From the NCBI GenBank assembly GCA_964619775.1, contig CAZUFB010000029.1, positions 1 to 23,172 on the forward strand: a stretch of DNA of 23,172 nucleotides. The letters are read 5' to 3'. This DNA is from CAZUFB01 sp964619775. GTDB taxonomy: Bacteria; Actinomycetota; Coriobacteriia; Coriobacteriales; UMGS124. Every line of letters starts with the position of its first letter. Positions within the stretch are counted from its first letter, which is position 1. This document shows positions 16,244 to 22,994 of this stretch, piece after piece. The position numbers and the translations under genes are program-made. The notes under the pieces were generated by a model that was not told where the DNA came from, searched no databases, and saw only the letters and a program-made list of their open reading frames with translations.

Positions 16244-17647
16244 CTACGCGCGGTCGGCGCCATGGCCGCACCCGCAGTCCCCGTGGTCGTGGCCGCACCC
16301 GCACCCGCAACCGTCCCCCTCGACGGCGAGGCCCAGCGCCTCGGCCAGGTGGGACGGCGCGCCGTCAAGCGCGACCTTGGTCTCCTCGTGGGTCTGCATG
16401 TCGCGCACCGTGACCTGGCCGACGGCGAGCTCGTCGGGTCCCACGACGACCGCGGCGGCGGCCCCGCACTTGTCGGCCTGCTTGAACTGGCTCTTGAGCG
16501 AACGGCCCTGACGGTCGGCCTCGACGATGAAACCGCAGTCGCGCAGGGTCTGGACGAACGAGAACGCCTCGAAGGCGACCTCGGGTCCCGTCACGGCGAC
16601 ATAGACGTCGGGCTTGACCGGTTCGGGGACCGGTGCGCCGCACGCCTGCATCGCAAGCGCGATGCGCTCGAAACCCGCGGCAAAGCCCAGGCCCGGCGTG
16701 GGCTTTCCGCCCATGGTCTCGACGAGCTTGTCGTAGCGTCCGCCCCCGCCGATGGCGTTTTGCGCGCCTAGGCCGTCGACCGCCTGCACTTCAAAGACCG
16801 TGCGGGTGTAGTAGTCGAGGCCGCGCACCAAGTGCGGGTCCTCCTCGTAGACGACGCCCTGGCCGTCAAGGTAGCGCTTGACGGCCTCGTAGTGCGCCCG
16901 GCAGTCGCCGCATAGCGCGTCGCCGATCTTGGGCGCGCCCTCCATGACCTCGCGGCAGCGCTCGTTTTTGCAGTCGAAGGCGCGCAGCGGGTTGGTGTCG
17001 GCGCGCCGGCGGCACTCCTCGCACAGCCCGTCCGCGTGCGCGCGGATGTAATCGGCCACCGAGGCGCGGTAGGCCGGGCGGCACACGTCGTCGCCCATCG
17101 AATTGAGCAGCAGGCGCACCGAGGACGCCGGGATGCCGAGCGACTCGATAAAGCGCATGAACATAATCACCATCTCGGCGTCGGCGGCCGGATCGGCGGC
17201 CCCCAAGAACTCGGCGCCGATTTGGCGGAACTCGCGCAGGCGGCCCTTCTGCGGGCGCTCGGCCCGAAACATCGAGCCGGCGTACCACAGCTTGGCGGGC
17301 GCTGCGCCCTGGGGCATGAGGTTGTGCTCGACGAGCGCGCGCACCGTGCCCGCCGTGCCCTCCGGGCGCAGCGCCAGGCGCTGGTCGGCCTTGAGGGCGT
17401 CGGCGAGCCCCCCGCTCACCTTGGCGTAGCCGTCGGGCGACAGGACCGAGAACATCTCCTTGCGCACCACGTCGGTGGCGGTGCCCAGCCCATGCACGAA
17501 CACGTCGGCCTGCTCGAAGATGGGGATCTCGATGGGAAGGTAGCCGTAGGGCGTGAAGACCTGCTCGGCCGTTTCGCGCAGGTAGCTCCACAGGATGGCG
17601 TCGGCACCGATGAGGTCCTCGGTGCCCTTGGGCTTGTTGACGGGCAT
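16244..17647 (-). CDS. hisS: Histidyl-tRNA synthetase with Cys/His-rich C-terminal tail
   Basis: The product is 467 aa, a class II synthetase charging tRNA-His. Motif 2 lies in FRAERPQKGRLREFRQIGAE, the histidine-binding motifs are GLDYYTRTVFE and GGGGRYDKL, and motif 3 is in GFAAGFERIAL. The insertion region has paired cysteines (CEEC, CKNERC, CGDC), a pattern consistent with a zinc site. The anticodon-binding domain follows (VKPDVYVAVTG onward). The last 25 residues add five Cys (447, 449, 451, 458, 460) and three His (453, 455, 462) in a Gly-rich tail, which is not part of the normal enzyme. The ATG has AAGGAG 6 bases upstream. aspS, often its neighbour, is not present. Confidence 0.97.
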   Translation of the reverse strand: MPVNKPKGTEDLIGADAILWSYLRETAEQVFTPYGYLPIEIPIFEQADVFVHGLGTATDVVRKEMFSVLSPDGYAKVSGGLADALKADQRLALRPEGTAGTVRALVEHNLMPQGAAPAKLWYAGSMFRAERPQKGRLREFRQIGAEFLGAADPAADAEMVIMFMRFIESLGIPASSVRLLLNSMGDDVCRPAYRASVADYIRAHADGLCEECRRRADTNPLRAFDCKNERCREVMEGAPKIGDALCGDCRAHYEAVKRYLDGQGVVYEEDPHLVRGLDYYTRTVFEVQAVDGLGAQNAIGGGGRYDKLVETMGGKPTPGLGFAAGFERIALAMQACGAPVPEPVKPDVYVAVTGPEVAFEAFSFVQTLRDCGFIVEADRQGRSLKSQFKQADKCGAAAAVVVGPDELAVGQVTVRDMQTHEETKVALDGAPSHLAEALGLAVEGDGCGCGCGHDHGDCGCGHGADRA

Positions 17648-17830
17648 GGACGTCTCCTTGGGACGTGACCTCGCGCGCAGGCTTCCGTGCGCGGGGTGGT
17701 TGTTTGGGGGCGAAGCTTACCACAGCCGGATGCGCACGAGATAGAGGGGCGCGGCAGCGGGACGGCACGGGCAGAGCGGCGCGACTGCGCCTGGCGTGCA
17801 CGGCGGCAACCGCGCGTCGGGCAGGGCGCA

Positions 17831-17902
17831 AAAGTATATATACCTGATGTTTTCTATACTATAAAATATATAGTTTAAACGATAATTGTATTTGCATGCA
17901 AT
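17831..17902. promoter_or_regulatory. AT-rich divergent control region with nested dyads
   Basis: This island of A/T lies between hisS (minus) and the hydrolase gene (plus). It holds at least four dyads: TATATA-rich 17836-17842; ACTATA (17858-17863) with TATAGT (17869-17874); GTTTAAAC (17873-17880); and TTGCATGCAA (17892-17901), the last inside a wider ATTG (17885-17888) / CAAT (17899-17902) pair. A Crp/Fnr-family protein is encoded 870 bases away and is a plausible binder, but the exact family sites are not matched. No single promoter can be picked out. The flanks 17648-17830 and 17903-18019 show no gene. Confidence 0.45.
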
Positions 17903-18019
17903 CTACATTCGACCATCAAAACCGGAGGTCGGAACGCTGGGGCAGACGCGCAGACAGAAAGGGCGGTTATGCTAGGATTGCCTCTCGACCACCGCCTGCG
18001 AACGCGAGAGGCTGCGCAC

Positions 18020-18748
18020 ATGAAGCTCGCCGTCAAGGGGGCGCCCGGCCTGCCGGTCGTCCTGCTCATCCATCCCGAACTGAGCGACTGGACTTTCTTC
18101 GAGGGCCTATGCGACGAGTTGGGCGTGCGCTACCGCGTCGCGCTGCCCACCTTGAGCGGGCACTACTCTGGATCGGCGGGGTTCGTCTCGTCCGCCGAGG
18201 ACGCCCGGACGCTGCGCACGCTGCTGCGCGACTCAGAGGTCGAGCAGATCCGGGTGCTGGTGGGATGCGGCGTCGGGGCGCAGGTGGGACTCGAGTTTGT
18301 GCGTGACGCCGCCCCCGGCGCGGTGCGGCGCTGCGTCTTCAGCGGTGCGGCGCTGACAAACGGCAGGATCGCGCGGGCGGCCAAGCTTCACGAGATGCGC
18401 TCGCTGGCACAGGCGGCCCGCAAGAACCCCGAAACCGCCTCCCGGCGGGTGGACACGCACCACGAGGCGTATGCGCGCTGCGTCGCCAAGGTGGCCGCCC
18501 GGATGGATGGGGCGACGCTTGCGGCTTTGGCCGACGCCTGCTGCGCATACGCCGAGCTGCCGCCACTCAACCGCGCGCGGCAGGGGTCGACGACGTTTCT
18601 GTGGGGCAGCTACGACCCCGCGTGCAAGGCAGCCGAACGCGTGCGGCGCGCCTATCCCTACGCGCAGGTGGAGGTCGCGACGGGGCTCGAGGCGTACGCC
18701 GACCTGCTCGGCGACCCGGCGGGGTTCGCCCGCCGCCACCTTGCGTAG
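18020..18748 (+). CDS. Alpha/beta-hydrolase-fold protein lacking catalytic Ser and His
   Basis: The product is 242 aa and follows the alpha/beta-hydrolase plan: a first core strand PVVLLIHPEL (oxyanion region), a nucleophile-elbow region VLVGCGVGAQVGL, and a late strand TTFLWGSYDP carrying the expected acidic residue (Asp199). The elbow normally reads G-x-S-x-G; here it is G82-C83-G84-V85-G86, with Gly in the Ser position. The final His is also absent where G-x-G-H is expected (TGLEAYADLL). It may therefore be non-catalytic, or use Cys83. Start choice: ATG 18020 with GAGAGG at 8 bases fits family length; ATG 17969 would add 17 residues. It converges on the Crp/Fnr gene with 26 bases between stops. 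The substrate is unknown. Confidence 0.75.
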   Translation: MKLAVKGAPGLPVVLLIHPELSDWTFFEGLCDELGVRYRVALPTLSGHYSGSAGFVSSAEDARTLRTLLRDSEVEQIRVLVGCGVGAQVGLEFVRDAAPGAVRRCVFSGAALTNGRIARAAKLHEMRSLAQAARKNPETASRRVDTHHEAYARCVAKVAARMDGATLAALADACCAYAELPPLNRARQGSTTFLWGSYDPACKAAERVRRAYPYAQVEVATGLEAYADLLGDPAGFARRHLA

Positions 18749-18774
18749 CGCAAGCAGCAGGCCACGGCAAGTCC

Positions 18775-19476
18775 CTATGAGACGGCCCGCTTGCGCAGCT
18801 TGGGCTTGATATGCAGGTCGAAATGGTTGCGGTCGAACTCGAACTGACCCTCGTCGCGCAAGTTGCCCAGCTCGCGGGAGAGCGCCGCCCGGTCGACGCA
18901 CAGGTAGTCGGCCAGCTCCTGGCGGTTGAACGCGATGTCGATCGAGTTCGACCCCTGGCGCTGGGCCTCGTACTCGAGGAAGGCGAGTATCTTGCCGCGC
19001 ATCGAGCGGCGCAGGCGGATGTTGAGGGTGGTCATCAGCTCGGCGTCGAGGTCGGACACCGCCTGGGCGAGGTTGCGCTCGACCAGCGCGACGTACTCCT
19101 GGCAGCGGTCGCAGTCGAAAGGCGGGCGGTCGGTGTTGAACAGGACGAGGCGGCACTCCTCGCGCGCCACCACGTCGAACGACGACCACGACGACGCGCC
19201 GAACACCCGCCCGTAGGAAACGACCTGGCCCGGCACGAACAGGTGCAGGATGGAGCGGTTACCCTCCTCGTCGTAGACGTAGCCGTCGGCCCGGCCGGCC
19301 ACCAAGTAGGCAGTATGGTTCTGTGCGGCGTTGGCCTCGCGAATGAACTCGCCGGTGTCGTAGGAGACATAGCTTGCCTGCAGGCATTCGAGCACGCGAC
19401 CGCGCACATGGTCGTCTATCCCCTTGAACAGGGAAATGTCGGGTGGAATCTGGTCCACCGGCAGCATGCGACGCAT
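18775..19476 (-). CDS. Crp/Fnr-family transcriptional regulator
   Basis: The product is 233 aa. An N-terminal cyclic-nucleotide-binding-type beta roll spans about 15-115, with a glycine-containing turn (VAGRADGYVYDEEGNRS) typical of the family. A dimerisation helix lies at about 128-160, and a C-terminal winged helix at about 160-225. The HTH is in FNRQELADYLCVDRAALSRELGNLRDEG. The cAMP phosphate-binding signature (RxS) is not evident, so the effector is unknown. Cys122 and Cys125 form a CxxC just before the dimer helix. An Fnr-type N-terminal Cys cluster is absent, so oxygen sensing by the classic route is unlikely. The first ATG is chosen for its GGGAGG site. Confidence 0.92.
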   Translation of the reverse strand: MRRMLPVDQIPPDISLFKGIDDHVRGRVLECLQASYVSYDTGEFIREANAAQNHTAYLVAGRADGYVYDEEGNRSILHLFVPGQVVSYGRVFGASSWSSFDVVAREECRLVLFNTDRPPFDCDRCQEYVALVERNLAQAVSDLDAELMTTLNIRLRRSMRGKILAFLEYEAQRQGSNSIDIAFNRQELADYLCVDRAALSRELGNLRDEGQFEFDRNHFDLHIKPKLRKRAVS

Positions 19477-19520
19477 AGGCCCCTCCCAAAGAACACGCGC
19501 CTCTCCTCTTGTAGCTTTTT

Positions 19521-19526
19521 ATTGTA
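19521..19526 (-). promoter_or_regulatory. Candidate -10 element of the Crp/Fnr gene
   Basis: TACAAT on the minus strand is followed by an A-rich start region, giving a leader of about 38 bases. No clear -35 is seen. The rest of the divergent 19477-19865 gap has short palindromes only (for example TGCACGTGCA at 19641-19650) and no convincing gene before the hairpin at 19730. Confidence 0.35.
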
Positions 19527-19729
19527 CGTCGCTCCCGGGCGGCGCGCGAGTCTTCCCAAGAAAAGCGCCGGTTGGAGACGGATGCAAGGCAAGGCAACGG
19601 CAATCGCCCGGAACAGCGCGCATGCGCGGCGACGCCATCTTGCACGTGCAGGCGGCCGTCGGGCACGTCGGCCGACCGTCATCTGCACGGGACCGGATGA
19701 TCCTGCGCCCTTCCGTGCCCCTGATGTCG

Positions 19730-19778
19730 AAAACCAGCCGGGTTTCCCCGCATGGGAACCCGGCCGGTTTTGTATAGT
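19730..19778 (+). promoter_or_regulatory. Hairpin followed directly by a -10 element, upstream of the MBL-fold gene
   Basis: AAAACC (19730-19735) pairs with GGTTTT (19766-19771), and inside it GCCGGGTT (from 19737) pairs with AACCCGGC, with small bulges around the loop CGCAT. TATAGT follows at 19773-19778, one base after the stem. The structure has four T at its end, so it could end plus-strand read-through, or lie over the promoter as an operator. The coding start is about 88 bases downstream. Confidence 0.45.
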
Positions 19779-19865
19779 TGGAACTGCCCGCCCCGCCGCG
19801 GCATGAACCGCGACGACAATCGGGCGCGTTTCGAGTTTCGGGCATCCCCAAGGATTGGAGCGACC

Positions 19866-20537
19866 ATGGCCGACCTCGACCTCAGCAACGTCCGCGTCCT
19901 CGCCCACAGCGCCGTGCGCATCGAGGCAAAGGACGGCACCGTCCTCTACTTCGACCCGTTCCAGCTGGTCGAAGAACCGCACGACGCGAGCGTCGTGCTC
20001 GTCACGCACGACCACTACGACCATCTCTCGCCCGACGACGCGGCGAAGGTCATGAACGCGGAGACGGCCGTGGTGGCCCCCGCGTCCTGCGCCGACGAGG
20101 CGCAGGCGAAGCTCGGGGCCGCGCAGGTGGTGGCCGCCGTGCCCGGCGAGGCGTTCGAGGTGGCCGGCGTGCGGGTCGAGGCCGTACCTGCCTACAACGT
20201 GGAGCCCGAACGCCTGCAGTTCCACCCTCGGGAAAACAGCTGGCTGGGCTACGTCGTCACCGTCGACGGCGTGCGCTACTACGTCGCAGGCGACACCGAC
20301 CGGAACCCCGACAACGAGCGGGTGTCGTGCGACGTGGCGCTCGTCCCCATCGGGGGAACCTACACGATGGACGCCGCCCAGGCCGCCGCGTTCGTCAACG
20401 CGCTGCACCCGCAGGTCGCCGTGCCCACGCACTACGGCAGCGCCGTGGGGTCCAAGGACGCCGTAGACGCCTTCTCCCCGCTTGTGGACGACGGCATCGC
20501 GGTGGCCGTGAAAATGGAGTGGCCCGAGGTCGGGTAG
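19866..20537 (+). CDS. Metallo-beta-lactamase-fold metal-dependent hydrolase (UlaG/UPF0173-like)
   Basis: The product is 223 aa, typical of short MBL-fold hydrolases. The metal site motif THDHYDHLS is at 47-55, a GDTD motif supplies a bridging Asp (VAGDTDRNPDNE), and a late PTHYGS provides a further His. This set matches the UPF0173/UlaG group, which includes lactonases and phosphodiesterases, but the substrate cannot be deduced. There is no signal peptide, so it is cytoplasmic. The ATG has TTGGAG 5 bases upstream; a longer frame from 19752 has no such site and reads through the hairpin. It appears to be a single-gene unit. Confidence 0.92.
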   Translation: MADLDLSNVRVLAHSAVRIEAKDGTVLYFDPFQLVEEPHDASVVLVTHDHYDHLSPDDAAKVMNAETAVVAPASCADEAQAKLGAAQVVAAVPGEAFEVAGVRVEAVPAYNVEPERLQFHPRENSWLGYVVTVDGVRYYVAGDTDRNPDNERVSCDVALVPIGGTYTMDAAQAAAFVNALHPQVAVPTHYGSAVGSKDAVDAFSPLVDDGIAVAVKMEWPEVG

Positions 20538-20737
20538 GGAGCACGGGCTGCCGGCCGGCGGCGGGCAGGACGCGGCCACGAGGCCGCCTGCGGATGCACC
20601 TGTCGGCAAACGGCTCCACGGCGCCTGCACATCCCGCATCGCCGCCCGATGCGGCGGCAATTCGGCCCTCTGGCCAAAAAACTCAAAAAATCGCGTCCAC
20701 GGTGACATTTGCAACCGCTTTTTCCGAAGGCGCCCCC

Positions 20738-20743
20738 TATAGT
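20738..20743 (+). promoter_or_regulatory. Candidate -10 element of the structured RNA
   Basis: TATAGT would place a start near 20750. No -35 with 16-18 base spacing is convincing; TTGCAA at 20709-20714 is too far. The 20538-20737 stretch after the MBL gene shows GC hairpins (for example GCGGCC/GGCCGC at 20572-20587 and CGCATCG/CGATGCG near 20640) but no gene. Confidence 0.4.
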
Positions 20744-20749
20744 GAGACT

Positions 20750-20890
20750 TGCCTCAACGGAACGGCTTGAAGACCCTTGGGTCGCCGTTCCGACTCCCTC
20801 TGGACGGGCATCCCTCCACTGCCTGTCCATCTCTCTCTTGCAAGTGCGTCCGCCCCGAAAGCATCCCGGGGCGGGCGCACTTGGCGTTTA
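20750..20890 (+). ncRNA. Candidate small structured RNA or leader with terminator-like stem
   Basis: I do not recognise a known class. Three hairpins follow one another. The first, 20759-20791, has GGAACGGC/GCCGTTCC with an inner GACC/GGTC and a one-sided TTGAA bulge. The second, 20801-20829, has 10 pairs TGGACGGGCA/TGCCTGTCCA (one G-U) and a C-rich 9-base loop TCCCTCCAC. The third, 20842-20857/20867-20882, has 16 pairs (one G-U) and a 9-base loop, followed by TTGGCGTTTA. A possible closing helix ACTTGC (20747-20752)/GCAAGT (20840-20845) overlaps the left arm of the last stem, so the two could exclude each other. The orientation (plus) rests on the upstream -10 and is uncertain. The C-rich loop recalls the actinobacterial 6C RNA only loosely. 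Confidence 0.4.
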
Positions 20891-20911
20891 GGGCAGTCCG
20901 CAGGACTGCCC
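20891..20911. other. Perfect short hairpin after the candidate RNA
   Basis: GGGCAGTCC (20891-20899) and GGACTGCCC (20903-20911) are exact reverse complements around GCA. No T run follows on either strand. The next 170 bases are GC-rich with further small stems (AGGCCG/CGGCCT near 20940; CCTTGCG/CGCAAGG near 21070) and no gene. Confidence 0.5.
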
Positions 20912-21097
20912 GAGAACCGCATGGAACCACCGAAGGCCGCTTCGGCCTCGGCACGGGACGCCGGCGGAGGCGCCCGACTCGCGGCGCCGAGGCTCGCCGG
21001 GGGCGGCGCCGGGCCCACACATCGAGACACCCGCCGGAGGCACGTCTCGCATTCCGCCGCACCCGTCCTTGCGCACAGACCGCAAGGCGTCCGTTCA

Positions 21098-21123
21098 TGC
21101 TATAGTTTGGTCAATCTAACTAT
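21098..21123 (+). promoter_or_regulatory. Extended -10 promoter overlapped by a dyad operator, upstream of the HMA gene
   Basis: TGC-TATAGT (21098-21106) is an extended -10. A dyad with arms ATAGTT (21102-21107) and AACTAT (21118-21123) overlaps it and the predicted start near 21113. Extending inward, the two half-sites also agree at some positions (ATAGTTnGnT), for a 22-bp site. The layout suits a repressor. The gene begins 49 bases downstream. A metal-responsive regulator is a guess from the product. Confidence 0.5.
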
Positions 21124-21171
21124 TGGCCTTCGCCGAGAACGGCAGGCCGCAAAGCGGAAACGGGAGCACCC

Positions 21172-21570
21172 ATGGATCCAAGCGTCGCCGTCACCATCGT
21201 CATCGTCGTAGCCGTGGCCGCCGTGGTGGCGTACGCCGTGCGCCACACCGCCCGGGTTGCCCGGGGCAAAGACGGCTGCTGCGGCGGGGGCGGCGGCTCG
21301 GGGGCCCCGGCGCGCAGGAAGGTCCGCAAGGTCGAAGTGGCCGACACCGACCCGGCGCACTACCCCTACACCACCGAGCTCACCGTGCGCGGCATGAGCT
21401 GCGAGGGCTGCGTCGAGAACGTGCAGAACGCCCTCAACGCGCTGCCGGGGACGTGGGCCACCGTGGACCTCGCCTCGCGCGTCGCGACCGTGCGCACCAA
21501 GCAGCCCGCCGACCGCGGCGCCCTCGAACGTGCCGTGGAGGACGCCGGCTACAGCATCATCCGCGTGTAG
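21172..21570 (+). CDS. Membrane-anchored HMA-domain protein with Cys/Gly-rich linker
   Basis: The product is 132 aa. Residues about 5-24 form one membrane helix. A basic stretch and Cys36-Cys37 in a Gly run (DGCCGGGGGSG) follow, resembling the short FeoB-associated Cys-rich membrane proteins. The C-terminal half (about 66-132) is a heavy-metal-associated domain with the soft-metal motif M-S-C-E-G-C (Cys77, Cys80), and the typical end EDAGYSIIRV. HMA domains carry Cu(I) or related metals to P-type ATPases; none is encoded here, so the partner is unknown. With a basic segment after the helix, the HMA domain is predicted to face the cytoplasm. GGGAG lies 7 bases before the ATG. Confidence 0.88.
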   Translation: MDPSVAVTIVIVVAVAAVVAYAVRHTARVARGKDGCCGGGGGSGAPARRKVRKVEVADTDPAHYPYTTELTVRGMSCEGCVENVQNALNALPGTWATVDLASRVATVRTKQPADRGALERAVEDAGYSIIRV

Positions 21571-21716
21571 CGGGCACGCCGGCCCGCCGCGCAGGCGCCA
21601 CCTCCCCGCCCAAGGCGCTATCATGTCCCGCGACCGAGCAAACCCGTGCCGACCGCAGACGCCGAGGGCAGAGACGCCCCCGCCGGGCCGGCACCGCGCA
21701 AGAAAGGGACGCGGCC

Positions 21717-22775
21717 ATGCACCTCTTCCGCAACGACTACTCCGAAGGCGCCCACCCGCACGTCCTCGACGCCCTCGTGCGCACCAACGCCGAGCAGACC
21801 GCCGGCTACACCTGCGACGGCCATTGCGAACGGGCCGCCGCGCTTATCCTCGACGCCTGCGGGCTGACCCCCGCCGAGGCGGACGTGCGCTTTGTGCCCG
21901 GCGGCACCGCGGCCAACGTCATCTGCCTCAACGGGCTGTTCGAGCGTCCCTACGACGCCGTGGTCTGCACGCCCGACGGCCACGTCAACACCCACGAGAC
22001 CGGTGCGCTCGAGGCCACGGGCCACAAGGTGCTCGCCACGTCCGACGCCGACGGGTTCGTGAGCGTCGAGGCCGCAGAGGCCGTGGTGCGCGGCAACGAG
22101 GCGTTCGGCAGCCACATGACCCGACCGCAGGTCGTCTACGTGAGCGACACCACCGAGCTGGGCGGCGTGTACTCCCGCGCCCGCCTCGAGGAGCTGTCCG
22201 CCTACGCCCGAGGCCGCGGCATGAAGCTCTTCCTCGACGGGGCGCGCCTCGGAAGCGCGCTCACCAGCCCGGCCAACGACCTCTCCCTGCCCGACGTCGC
22301 CCGTCTGTGCGACGCGTTCTACGTCGGCGGCACCAAGAACGGCCTGCTGTTCGGGGAGGCCGTAGTGGCGCGCGACCCGCAGCTGCGCCGCGACCTGCCC
22401 TGGCTCATGAAGCGCCACGCGAACCTGCTTGCCAAGGGACGGCTGCTCGGCGTGCAGTTCGAAGCCGCATTCGAAGACGGGCTGTACTGGGAATGCGCGC
22501 GCAACGCCAACGAACGGGCGGCCGAGCTGCGCGCGGGGCTGCTTGCCGACGGCTGGGACGAGTGGGCACCCAGCGCGTCGAACCAGCTGTTCTTCGAACT
22601 GCCCGCCGCCGCGGCGGCGCGCTTTGTGGAGGAGTGCGGCTGCGAGGTGTTCTTCGACCGGGGGGCGACGCAGGTGGTGCGCTTCGTGACGTCGTGGGCG
22701 ACGACCGGCAACGACGTGGCCGAGGCTCTGGCCCTCTCGCGCCGCGTGGCCGAGAAGCTCGCTGCGGGGGCGTAG
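21717..22775 (+). CDS. Low-specificity L-threonine aldolase family, PLP-dependent
   Basis: The product is 352 aa, normal for this beta-eliminating lyase/threonine aldolase family. It would cleave L-threonine or L-allo-threonine to glycine and acetaldehyde. The N-terminus has RNDYSEGAHPHVLDAL, where many relatives show an ND-SEG pattern. PGGTAANVICLNG contacts the PLP phosphate, LFLDGARLGSAL holds the PLP-binding Asp174, and YVGGTKNGL holds the Schiff-base Lys207. The ATG is preceded by GAAAGGGA. A longer frame runs back through the HMA gene and is a shadow. It follows the HMA gene by 146 bases, with a possible -10 TATCAT at 21619-21624, so it may have its own promoter. Confidence 0.94.
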   Translation: MHLFRNDYSEGAHPHVLDALVRTNAEQTAGYTCDGHCERAAALILDACGLTPAEADVRFVPGGTAANVICLNGLFERPYDAVVCTPDGHVNTHETGALEATGHKVLATSDADGFVSVEAAEAVVRGNEAFGSHMTRPQVVYVSDTTELGGVYSRARLEELSAYARGRGMKLFLDGARLGSALTSPANDLSLPDVARLCDAFYVGGTKNGLLFGEAVVARDPQLRRDLPWLMKRHANLLAKGRLLGVQFEAAFEDGLYWECARNANERAAELRAGLLADGWDEWAPSASNQLFFELPAAAAARFVEECGCEVFFDRGATQVVRFVTSWATTGNDVAEALALSRRVAEKLAAGA

Positions 22776-22866
22776 GGATGCGGAGCGGTCGGAAGGGCAG
22801 GCGGCGCATGCGGGCGTCGGAGGGCTTGGCGACGGCCGTGCAGGCTGAGAAGTCTCCCGTTTTGGA

Positions 22867-22920
22867 AAACCCTCAACCTGGAGAGAACGGCGACCTGGGG
22901 TTTCTTCGGCAAACCCTCAA
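22867..22920. repeat. Paired repeat AAACCCTCAA with mutually exclusive hairpins
   Basis: AAACCCTCAA occurs at 22867-22876 and 22911-22920. Between them GGGTTT (22898-22903) can pair with either AAACCC (22867-22872 or 22911-22916). ACCTGG also occurs twice (22876, 22893). A 51-codon open frame runs 22778-22933 on the plus strand, but it has no clear coding evidence. The 22776-22994 gap has no other gene that I can support. Confidence 0.4.
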
Positions 22921-22994
22921 GCAGCGCGCGTAAAGAGGCTTCGGTCAGCCTGCACAACCGCCGTCAAGGGCGTGCCGGGTCGCAGCCCCGGACG

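Noticed and set aside
17922..17935. GGAGG followed by a potential CTG start upstream of the hydrolase gene
   Set aside because: The frame from that codon stops after about a dozen codons, so it is not a gene start for the hydrolase.
20664..20698. GGCC/GGCC stem next to two A-runs, read as a terminator
   Set aside because: On the plus strand the stem is followed by A, not T; on the minus strand the T-run comes before the stem. The polarity is wrong on both strands.
20740..21100. Possible RNase P RNA, tmRNA, SRP RNA or 6S RNA
   Set aside because: The landmark conserved strings of RNase P, tmRNA and SRP RNA are absent on both strands, and the series of separate hairpins does not fit the single long 6S stem with central bubble.
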